Of a DNA stretch of 64,000 nt, positions 1 to 9,800 are shown piece by piece. The notes under the pieces were generated by a model. It was not told the DNA's origin, searched no databases, and saw only the letters and a list, made by a program, of their open reading frames with translations. Location of the stretch: positions 372,001 to 436,000 of the forward strand of contig OY978104.1 in assembly GCA_963854735.1 (NCBI GenBank), given 5' to 3'. Source of the DNA: Marvania coccoides (Eukaryota; Chlorophyta; Trebouxiophyceae; Chlorellales; Chlorellaceae). Numbering within the stretch: the first letter of the stretch is position 1; each line of letters starts with the position of its first letter. The position numbers and the translations under genes were made by a program.

Positions 1-597
1 GCTGCTAGTCTCTCCGCTGCTGCTGCTTTCGGTGGTAGAAATCGCGCCGTCCTGCTCCTCCCACTGCTCCAATGGCGCCGCAGACAGCTCCAGCTTGACA
101 AACGTCGCTCTGCGCATTCGTATGGCGTCCCGTACGTACCGCAAACTTGCCCTGTCATTCAGAGGCCAAGTTTCTTCAGCCCGAATCGGGTCTGACAGCG
201 CTAGTAACTGCTGCCCGGGGACTACTCCCGCCTTCGCAGCCTCGCTGCCCGCCGCTACAGCCGCCACGACGATGGCTTTGCCCCGCCCAGCGCGAACAGC
301 ACAGAAGCAAATCGTGGTCTGAGCTTCGGCCGTTGGCAAATCTAGTAGAAGGCGGGAGGGTTGGGTTGTGGTGGTAGAGGGTGATATATTAGTGTCTGAG
401 GCTGACTGATAGCGGGGAAGGCGGTGTCGGCAGAAGAAGGAGGTAGGGAAAAGCGGTGGAGGGAACGATGGCGGGTGTTTTGAAGAGAGCGCTGAGAGGC
501 GAGAAGGACTGGCGGGAGCAAGGGATGTGGTGCCATTTGTAATCTGAACGCAGTAGGAGCGGCAAGCTCCAATGTGTGCGGAGCGAGTGGCTAGCAT
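1..597 (-). CDS. PDZ-domain protein, plastid-type, 3' end outside window
   Basis: An open frame runs without a stop from the ATG at 597-595 to base 1, so 199 codons are visible and the C-terminus lies outside the window. Residues 1 to about 100 are rich in Ser, Pro, Thr and Arg with few acids, like an organelle transit peptide. Residues about 108-180 form a PDZ-like fold: a GKAIVV strand, then AAGSEAAKAGVVPGQQLLAL, the usual 'gs.A..AG.v.GD.l..' pattern, and a later ALS-D segment like plant plastid PDZ proteins. A Ser-rich tail follows. PDZ domains bind C-terminal peptides or act as protease adaptors; the partner here is unknown. A TATA-like box lies about 57 nt upstream. An overlapping frame at 342-535 also looks transit-peptide-like but ends at a stop before the PDZ part, so I prefer the 597 start. 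No intron is needed. Confidence 0.7.
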   Translation of the reverse strand, partial: MLATRSAHIGACRSYCVQITNGTTSLAPASPSRLSALSSKHPPSFPPPLFPTSFFCRHRLPRYQSASDTNISPSTTTTQPSRLLLDLPTAEAQTTICFCAVRAGRGKAIVVAAVAAGSEAAKAGVVPGQQLLALSDPIRAEETWPLNDRASLRYVRDAIRMRRATFVKLELSAAPLEQWEEQDGAISTTESSSSGETSS

Positions 598-1073
598 CGA
601 AAAAATATCTTGGTGGTAGGATTATATTCCAAAGCGAAGAGGGAACAGCAGGCTATATAGTAACTAAACTGGCTTTATTTTTTATTTTATTTTGGTTTGA
701 TCACTGGGAGAGGCTAAGTGAGAAGCACTTTTTCAAACTGGGCGCCAATTGGTTGCAACATTGACAACAGTTGACTGTACAGTCAAACCTCGAGGGGAAG
801 TATCTCCTCTTGCAGCTTGATTCGAAGCCCGCTATTCCTTGGATACAGTATTGATCTACCACCAGTGCATCATCATTTGGTCTTTTCCCCCGAAACTGAA
901 AACCTACACCGCTCTTCCAACGACAAGGTCCTTGATAACGTGCCCGCAGTCTTTCATTGAGACTAAAAGAAACACCGCGCCAGAATATAAAAGCAATAAT
1001 GAACCGCAAGAATTCAAGTTCAGTTATGTAAACGTTACATATTAGAATTTATAATTTCTTCCTATAACTAGCT
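598..1073. other. Intergenic, gyrB 3' side to PDZ 5' side
   Basis: AT-rich spacer between two minus-strand genes. It holds the PDZ promoter region and the 3' end of gyrB. Short ORFs here have no family resemblance, and I see nothing else. Confidence 0.5.
653..660 (-). promoter_or_regulatory. TATA-like box of the PDZ gene
   Basis: CTATATAG on the minus strand lies about 57 nt upstream of the chosen ATG, a position compatible with a TATA box. No transcript start is known, so this is positional inference. Confidence 0.35.
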
Positions 1074-4000
1074 CTAAATGTCAAGGTCCTCCAGGCTCAG
1101 CAGCTGCCCGTGCCGCTCGATCAGCTCCCTCCGCGGGCCCACCTTGTCGCCCATCAGCAGCGTGAACATGTGGCTGGCCTCCGCCGCGTCGTCCAGGGTG
1201 AGCTTGCGCAGCGTGCGGCGCTGTGGGTCCATTGTTGTGGCCCACAGCTGCTCAGGCATCATCTCGCCTGCACAGATAGAGCATACATCCATAATTAATA
1301 AGAAAATAACGAGAGAGGAAAAAAACACAGACACTATATCTAGAGGCGTTGAGTATCCTCGAACGGCGCAGCCGTGCAAATTAATACTAAAGAAATCAAA
1401 TATAATGCACTCGAATTTGCAAAATTTCAGTTTATTCTGCTTATAAAGACCTTGATCTTGCTGGCGCGCTTAAAAACGCTACCAACAGACGGACAATAAA
1501 GCAGTGCTTTCTCCCGCTCACCTAGCCCCTTGAAGCGCTGCACGTTGTAGCTCCCCTGCTTCATTCCCACGGTGGCCTTGGCCAGCTCCTTGTCGCTGTA
1601 GCAGTACCGCGTGTCTTTCTTCCCGCCGGTGCCCACGTCAAGGCGGTACAGCGGCGGTACGCCCACGAACACGTGGCCATCTTCAAACAGCTGGCGCTGG
1701 TATCGAAACAAGAACGTAAGCAGCAGGGTGCGGATGTGGGCGCCGTCCACATCAGCGTCCGTCAGAATGATGACCTTGCCATAGCGCAGGCCGCTCAGCT
1801 CCTCACCCTTGAGGCCTAGTCCTAGTCCCACGATCAGGCTCGAAATTTCGTTGTTTTTGTACAGTCGAGCGTCGTCCTGGCGCTCCACGTTCAGAATCTT
1901 GCCCCGCAGCGGCAAAATGGCCTGCGATGGAAATGGCTAGAAAAGGTCAATTTTGGAATCAGAAAATACATTTAAAACGAGCGTAATTATCCTCGGAGTA
2001 TATTGGGCATATCAATTCAAAATAAATCCCCAGACGGGATTTATTCCAGGCATCACAAACCAGTACTAAACTAGGAATAAGCCGAGGAAAAAACAACAAT
2101 GCAGAAGAATACATTTCCGAACTAATAAACAAAGGTAATAAGAAGGGGAGGAAAGGAAATAACCATTATCAAAAATAGCGCTGTCATTAAAATTCTCAAA
2201 TGAACCTACCTGGAATTTCCGATCCCGTGCCTGCTTCGCTGACCCCCCCGCAGAGTCTCCCTCCACAATGAAGATCTCGCAGTCCGCCCGCACCTGCGAG
2301 GTGCAGTCCGCGAGCTTCCCGGGCAGCGTGCTGCGCGTGAGGACGCTCTTCCTTCGCACCAAGTCTCGCGCCTTCTTCGCTGCCTCTGCCGCCTTGGCCG
2401 CCTGCATCGCCTTGCCCAGCACCGCCCCAAAGAGGTTGGGATCCAGCTCCAGGGCCTCTCCTACCGCTGCTGACACCACGCCGTCAACGATTTTTCTAAC
2501 CTCGGGGTTGCCCAGCCGGGTCTTTGTTTGGCCCTCGAACTCGGGGGAAGGCACCTTGACGGCCACCACCGCGCTCAAGCCCTGCGTTTGAAATGCATGG
2601 GCGGTAGGAGATTCATAAGAATTGACGGGAAAAAGGAAGGGGTGGGACTTCAAGCGCATTTCGCCTGGTTCTTTCGAGTTCCGGAAAACTGGGCGGTTTA
2701 AACCAAAGTACGCGATATGACAGCCCCCTGAAAAATACTTTAAAAAGTAACAAATTTTCTTCCTTTCTCTTACCTCCCGAATGTGATCTCCAGAGAGGTT
2801 GACGTCCCCCTCCTTCAGCGCTTTGGTCCTCTTCCCCAGCGCGTTCACCGTGCGGGTCAACGCAGCCTTGAACCCGTCCATGTGGGTCCCCCCGTCCACA
2901 GTTTTGATCGAGTTCACATACCCGATGAGCGTATCACTGAAAGCATCGCTGCACCACTGCATAGCCACCTCCACGGTCACCCCAGACACCTCTTTGGAGA
3001 AGAAAATAGGCTTGGCGTTCACCGCCAGCTTGTCGCGGTTTAAATACGTCACATACTCTGCTAATCCCCCGGAGAAGTGCAGCGTCTCCCAGCCCTCTTC
3101 ATCCGCCTCTCCAGCCCCCTCCACCGCCACCCCCGCGCCGTTGGAGCCACCGTCGTCCGCGGCGGCTGCCAGCTTCTTGGCTGCCGCTTTTTTGGAGGCC
3201 GGTGACCCGCCGGTGACCCTGAAATGGATCGTGGCAGCAGCGTTTAAGAAAGCGAGCTCTTTCAGCCGGGATCGAATTGTTTCGGGGTCAAACGCCGCTG
3301 TGGATGAGAAGATCGTGTCGTCGTAGCGGAACCGCACGCGGGTGCCGCCCTGCGGCTCCTCTGCAGCCGCTGGGCCGCACTCCAGATCGCTCATGACCTC
3401 GCCCCGGGAGAACCGCTGCTGGAAGCGTTCCCCGGCGCGCCACACCGTCACCTCCAGCGCCTCCGACAGCGCGTTCACCACGGACACGCCCACCCCATGC
3501 AGCCCCCCCGAAACCGAGTACCCAGAGGCGTCCCCTCCGAACTTTCCGCCAGCGTGCAGCACCGTCAGCACCGTTTCTAATGCAGACTTGCCCGTGGTGG
3601 GGTGAAGGTCCGTAGGGATGCCGCGACCGTCGTCCCGCACGGTGACGTGCCCCGTGGCGACGTCGAGTTCCACCCAGACGTGCTTTGCATGTCCCGCTTG
3701 TACTTCATCAATGGCATTGTCTAGGATCTCGTAAACCAGGTGGTGGAGCCCGCGCTGCCCTGTACTGCCGATGTACATCCCCGGGCGCTTGCGCACGGGG
3801 TCCAGTCCCTGCAGCACCTGGATCTGGGAGGCGTCGTAGGAGGCGGTGGCTGCTGAATCGGCGAGCTCCGCTGCCGCGGAGGTAGAAACATTGCGGCGGG
3901 GTAGGGTGGAGGAGAAGGTGGACAGGGTGGGGATGAGGGAGGAAGCGGCTGCTGCGGAGCGAGCAGTGCCAGGGGTGGCGTTGCCGGCGCTGCTGCAGTG

Positions 4001-4084
4001 CCTGGTGAGCAGCCGAGCGCAGCGGGAGAGCTGGCGGGCCATTCCCATCGGCTGGGCTTCCAGTGCGCTGGGCGCCGCGTGCAT
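1074..4084 (-). CDS. gyrB: DNA gyrase subunit B, organelle-targeted
   Basis: ATP-driven type II topoisomerase subunit that, with GyrA, supercoils organelle DNA. Exons are 4084-2774, 2581-2210, 1921-1522 and 1267-1074, giving 758 residues with all phases consistent. Residues 1 to about 80 are a Ser/Ala/Arg-rich targeting leader containing several alternative Met. The GHKL ATPase follows: [16 protein letters not shown], and the [14 protein letters not shown] lid. The transducer domain carries an Ala/Gly/Lys-rich insertion, and [11 protein letters not shown] begins exon 2. The TOPRIM domain has EGDSAGG (about 543-549) and the metal-binding DADVDG (about 616-621). The end is the short GyrB tail with [14 protein letters not shown] spanning the last junction. 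Whether it goes to chloroplast, mitochondrion or both is not decidable; an RNVSTSA stretch near residue 65 would suit mitochondrial cleavage. Intron 2 carries a copy of the short interspersed repeat. Confidence 0.95.
1984..2012 (-). repeat. Short interspersed repeat, copy A (gyrB intron)
   Basis: Minus-strand sequence beginning ATATGCCCAATATACTCCG and continuing AGGATAAT matches the starts of copies at 9482, 14432 and 63470. Only the first 29 or so bases are present here. It lies inside the second gyrB intron. Confidence 0.6.
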
Positions 4085-5085
4085 CGCTGCGGCGAGGCGA
4101 AGGATGTGCTTCGACGTGGTGGGCGGCTTGGGAAATTTATAGAATCAAACTGTTTTATTTATCGATGGGCGGCTGAATTATCGCGTTGCCCGGAGAGCGC
4201 TGGCCTTGTGGATAAAGATTTATAGTTAAATTGCTATTAATAGAACGCCGAAAGCTCACGAAGTTTGGAGAATCCACTTTTTTCTCAACTGAGATTTATT
4301 TCAAATTTTCATGGCTGTCGAAAATATGAGAAGGTGAAGTGAGCTGAGCAAATAAGCGCTGGTGTGGAGAGGAACGGCTGGAGGGAGCACTGGGTATTAG
4401 ATGGTGCTGCAGCAGTTTGAACAGGTACCGGTCCGCTGACGCTAATAACTATTACAGAGAAAAAGGACGGGCACCGTTTAATGGCAAAATATCCACGAGT
4501 CGCTTTGTCGTAGCTACTGGCTGAGCCAAGAACGAGAAAGAAAAGGCAAGTTCAAAATTTCCGCCTGCCGAAATTCCACCATTTGACACATTTGCATTCC
4601 CCGGCTCTCTGCATTAACGTGGCCGGATGGCAGTCCAGCGGCGAGCATCGTGCCACTAGCTGCTGCAGTCCGAGCCAGTGAGCTCTGCCAGCTCCCTAAA
4701 ATTTGCTGCTTAAATTATTTTTCTTGGATTGAAGGAGGGGTTATCTCTTGAAAATGCAGGAAAAACACTTCCTTGATGGGCGGCGGCGGGCGGAAATTTG
4801 ACAATTGGTGAAACAATGCCATGCAAGCTGCTGGCGTGGCACGGCAGGCATACCACGAGGGATTATGTCGCCCTCCATCCAGCCATAGGTCACCGTATGC
4901 TCCCTGCAGGTGTGGATGATTTTTGAATGCCTGACCAAAACGAAAGCCGCGTTTTTACATTTGCATTGATATAAATTATTTTTTAATAAACAAGCTTGCT
5001 GTTCATCGATAGTATAACCGACATTGGAGGTGTTCTGCTTTTCACATTTGGTTCTTCATATAAATAATTTATAAAACACCACGCT
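4085..5085. other. 1-kb divergent intergenic region
   Basis: Separates gyrB (-) from the PP1 inhibitor-2 gene (+) and must hold both promoters. It is AT-rich. The one longer ORF (4741-4938, minus) has no recognisable features. TATA-like runs occur close to the + strand ATG (5060-5075). Confidence 0.5.
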
Positions 5086-6171
5086 ATGAGCCTTCCCTCA
5101 TCGGGCCGTGAGGACTCGAGGTCTAGAAAGCCAGGCATTCGATGGTGTGTTGTTTATCGTTTCGGGGGTCTTGCCGAGCAAAAACACGTGTTTTTCAATC
5201 CATTGAATTAAATTTAAATCTTTGGTGTCGTGGCTCGCGCAGGGATGAAGTAAACCTCGAAGAGAACGAACGGATCAAGAAGGAGCTGAATCCAAGGAAG
5301 ATTGACGAGCCCAAGACCCCCTACCTGAGCCCGCTGGAGACTGAAGACGAAGACGGCGAAGTTCTCGGTGAGAAAAAGGCAGCAGTCCTCACGTAAAGCA
5401 TTTTAAACCGCCTGGATTTTCTCTCTATTGCACATTAAATGAATCCATTTCGAGGTCGAACACGCCCATTTCGCCATTCATTCTCTCACTGCAGCCCTCA
5501 ATTATAATGTTTTCCGCTTGTTTACTACAGGGGGTGCAGGCGTGGCTCCTTTGTCCCTGGAAGACGTGGACCCCTCCCTTCCCAGGCGGGTGCACACCCA
5601 CGGCGCCTGGAGCGACTCATCTGACTACCAGAACGGCGCTGGCAGCCCCAGCCCTCGCAGCGCCGGCAGCGGCGGCGGCGGTGCAAAAGCCTCATTTTCG
5701 CCGCGTTTTTCGGAGGAGTACTACGTGAACGACTCGGAGGATGAGGAGGAAGGGGATGGGGCCAAGGAGGAGAAGCGGCGAAAGTTTAAGGAGGCTCGGA
5801 AGGCTCATTACGGAATGAAGGAGGCGATGCGGCGGTGAGTAGTACTTTTGTGCTTGTGGATTTTGGATAATCAAATATCAGTATTGGCAGTGGGTAGGGG
5901 GAGAAAATAACAGGGGCGAAAAACTATATTCATTGTGTTCAACTTTGCTTTCCTTTTTCTAATATGATTTCGGGTATAAAAAAAAATTCAACGATGCATT
6001 TGCCGCGTTTTCTCTTTCTGGATGTGCAGGGCGAAGGAGTTGATGACTGATGATGAGGTAATGGATGAAGAGGGCGAGGTTGACGAGGTGGAAAGCGCTG
6101 CTGCCATGGAGGAAGATCCTTCCTCTACCAGCAACGGCAATGCCGCCAGCGTGGTGGGAAACGGCAGCTGA
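5086..6171 (+). CDS. Protein phosphatase 1 inhibitor-2 homologue
   Basis: Binds and inhibits the PP1 catalytic subunit. Exons 5086-5144, 5243-5367, 5531-5834 and 6030-6171 give 209 residues in continuous phase. The conserved inhibitor-2 blocks are in order: an N-terminal RKPGIRWDE motif formed across intron 1 (PP1 docking), KIDEPKTPY with the threonine phosphorylated by GSK3-type kinases in the family (about residue 44), and the helical KFKEARKAHYGMKEAMRRAK block (about 145-164), which places a long helix over the PP1 active site in known structures. A Gly/Ser-rich linker and an acidic SEDEEEGD stretch separate them, and the C-terminus is acidic (DDEVMDEEGEVDEVE). A TGTAA lies about 85 nt after the stop and could serve as a green-algal polyadenylation signal. 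Length matches the family. Confidence 0.88.
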
Positions 6172-6868
6172 AACTAGAGGCTGACACCATGAATGAATAA
6201 TGCCCTCACTGCCCGTTTTGTCAAGTTATAGAAGGCAGAAGAGAATCAACTATAGTTGCCTGTAAGAGACGCTCAGAAGAGGGATCTTAGCAAGGATATT
6301 TTAATGCCTCGTTTCAGACAAAACTGGGGGCATTTGAGATGTGGGTAGGTTCGGATGCGGCCATTCAGATCAGGCAATCATACGGAGTTGAGTTATTGAA
6401 TTTCTCAGGTAAACTGCCAGCGTCGGGGTGATTGTCTTGCATACTAATTTAAGTATTGGCGAATGAGATGTGGATTATAAATGTGGATTATAAATTGCAT
6501 GGCTGGAGTTTTAGATAAATGAAAGCGACATGTTTAAAAAAGGTTTAAAACAAGCTTGCAAGGGGGGGGGGAATAGCGAGGCGCACATACATGCATACAT
6601 CATGTAATGATTACGTAATGATTTTGAGATTATCATCAAAATACTGACAAATATAGATAATTATGACAGATAAACAACATGAGAAAAAAAAAATAGCAAC
6701 AGAGGCCAGTCAAAAGGTTAAATAGAAGGGGGAAAACGAGCAGAGGCGCTGATTTATTAGTGAAAATAAAAGTTGCATCATTTCTGAGCTTTCCAGCTCG
6801 TTGGCATCGTGGAATTCCCCGAGACGAATGAGCGTTGCAGCTTTCGGCGGCAGCTACCCAGCAGCGCT
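6172..6868. other. Convergent intergenic region
   Basis: 3' sides of the inhibitor-2 gene (+) and the ABCG gene (-). It contains a run of about 10 G near 6562, a duplicated ATGTGGATTATAAAT-type motif near 6470-6495, and AT-rich sequence. No gene is seen. Confidence 0.5.
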
Positions 6869-9800
6869 TTATCGGTTCTGGAAGTTGAAATTTTTTAGGG
6901 CGTAAATGCTCATGCCGCGGAAAATCAGAATGAAGGCGATCAGAATGGCTACAATGGGGCCCCGCATGCTGAAATCGTAGCCGAAGCGCTCCTCCAGGAA
7001 CTCGGCGACGGTAACTTCAGCACCGGTGAAGTCGGTGAACGTGGCTTGCACGTCTCCCAGCTGAGACGTCAGCAGGCCGTAGAGGGTGTAGGCCACAGGA
7101 TTGATGTACACAAACCAGCGCCACCACCACCCCATTTTCTGCGGGAAAGGAATGGAAAAGAGAACACAATAACGAAATATTAAGCGTCACGACGATCTAG
7201 TTTAATTTTAGGGGTGGAAGGAAATGGTCTAAAATGGCGAAAGCGTTCTTAAAGCGAAGTGTAGCTATTCAAAGACGATGCTTACCTCTGAGGGAATCAT
7301 AAAGCCGCTGAACAGGTTCAGGAAGCTGAAGATGAAGGAGGTGAGGAGCGTAGCGATGCCCAGGTCAGGGGTGACGTTGACGCAGACGGCGCCGTACTCA
7401 GTGAAGTACCACAGAGTGAGGAGGAGGTACAAGAAGAACCAGCCCACTTTGGCGCCTGCAAGAAAAAGGGGGGGAAAGAAGGCAGAGGAGAACATTTTCA
7501 TTCGTCAGTGGGCGTCAGAAGAAGTGCTCAACGAGAATTGAGGGTTATGCCAATATAACTGGCATCTGGATTAATTTTAGTTGTCGATCGACTGCATTAG
7601 ATAGGCAGGGGGGGGGGGGGGGGGGGGGATGTAGCTGTATAGCCTGTTATTTTCCATGGCTTACTTTCGGTGCTCAATCCGATCATGTAGTAGACGGGGA
7701 AGGTGAAGATGACAGCTTGGATGAGCAGGAAGGGAATTTCGACAACGCCTTGGGCGAGGCCAAAGGGAGTGGGTCCATACATGCCAGCCGCCCCCTCGCG
7801 GTAAAATACGCGGCGCTGCTCTGAGATGATCTTCTGGATGGTGAGCGCGTTGGTGACGCCTGCAGTGAGAGAGAAAAGGGAGAAGGGGGAACTTGAAGGT
7901 CATAAGGAAAAGGGAGAGAACGAAAACCAAATGCCGCCAGCAAAACTCGCGGGGAAGCTTCTTCTAAAGTAACTTTCCTGTGAAGAGCACCGCCATGAAG
8001 AGCACGCCAGCGATGTTGAGCACGCCTGCTGGAGAGCTGTAATCCGTGCCTTGGTTCCTGCGAGAGAAAAAAAAGAAGAAGAAAAAAACAGCGCTGTGAA
8101 TCAGTCCATACATTAAAATAACTTCTTTGAAACAAATACTCGATTAAACGTACCAAAAAATGGTGCCGAAGACAAAGGCCACCAGGACGGTGACAGCCAG
8201 GCGGGTGAGGAGGTAGGTGGTCATGCGCCAGTAGGCCACAAACAGGCGCTTGAGGAGGAACCAGAACTGCATGTGCACGGGCCTGACGTTCATGTCCTCA
8301 AACAACAGAGGATGGGACCCAGGGGGAAGCTGGGCGGCGGCCTCGATGACGGCGTGCGTCTGCGCCGCCACCGCGCTCTTCGCAAAGACATGCGAAAAGT
8401 CGACGGCGAGCTCAGCCTCGCGGCGGGGTGCGGTCTGCTCAAGCATCCAGTTGGCGGGGTTGGCGCCGTCTCGGATGGGCTCCACGCCTGGGATGGAGGA
8501 GAAGTAGTCGATGAGGAGGGATGCGTCGGAGCCGAGATCGCCATTGAAAATGCAGCGGCCGCCGGGCTTGAGCACCACCAGCTCGTCAAAGGTGCCTGAA
8601 AAGACGGCGTATGAGGGCTGGTGGATGGTGCAGACGACGGTGCGGCCGGTGGCGGCGGTGGCACGGACTGCGGCGGCCACAATGGCGGCGCCACGGGCGT
8701 CAAGCCCGGTAGTGGGCTCATCCTGCAAAAGAAGTAGCAGAAGAATGAATTTAGAGGAAGTAGAAATGGAGAGGTAGATAAAATGGAAACTCGAGTTGAT
8801 TTAAACTGTTTATTACCATGAAAAGCACCGAAGGGTTGGACACGAGCTCCACAGCGATGGTGAGCCGCTTGCGCTGCTCGATGGTGAGCCCGGTGCCGCC
8901 AACGTGGCCGATGACCACCCCGCGCACGCGCTGCAGCTCCACCAGCGAGATGACCTGAAGGTGCGCAGCAAAAAGTATTAATACGAAAGACAGCAAGATC
9001 TGAAGATTTACACTTCAAACAACGGCAGCTGTTTGGAAATCCCTCTTCCTGATGGAGATGCATGAAACGGTGGATATATAGGCGAAAATTAGCTAACCTC
9101 GTTAACAAACGTCCCGCGCTTCTCGGCCGACACGGTGGACGGCAGGCGCAGGGCGGCGGAGAACGCCAGTGCCTCTTCAACAGTAGGCTCTTCCAGGTGG
9201 CAGTCTTCTTGCTCCACGTAGGCGCTGACGCGGGCGAAGGTGACCTGCTCCTTGGGATGACCGTTGACGCGAATGTCGCCTGTAGTGGTGCCGCCGGTCT
9301 TGCGGCCGGCCAGGACGTCCATCAGCGTGGTCTTACCCGCACCTGGATGTTTTTTTTTTGTCAAAATGAGTAGTTTTCAGAGAGATGTTAAGATGGCAAA
9401 AAACATCAACGCAGGTGCATACAATATGAAAAAATACAACATGAAAATATTGAGAGTTTATATATATATATGTGTATTTTCATATGCCCAATAAGCACCG
9501 GGGATAATTAAGCTCATTCTTATTTCTCATGTGTATGTATGCATTAACGAGGGTAGTAGCTTTACCGGAAGCGCCCATGAGGGCGGTTACAATGCCGGGA
9601 CGGAAGGAGCCGCTAACATGGTGCAGCAGCTGCAGCTGCCCCGCGTGAGGGCCCTCCTTGGCGATGCGAGTGTCGCCGGGGCCGGTGCTTTTGGGCACAG
9701 GCACGCTGTAGCCCACATCCTGAAATTTTTGGATTGAAACACACAAGGTCAGTGCAAATTCATACTGGAGATGAGATGCGCAATATAAGAAAGCACTTGG

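Noticed and set aside
342..535. Minus-strand frame with transit-peptide look
   Set aside because: It overlaps the PDZ gene in another frame and stops before the PDZ part; the 597 start gives an uninterrupted frame, so no splice is needed.
8290..9180. 296-codon minus-strand ORF rich in Arg/Pro/Ser
   Set aside because: Out-of-frame read of two ABCG exons and their introns; the transporter frame explains the region.
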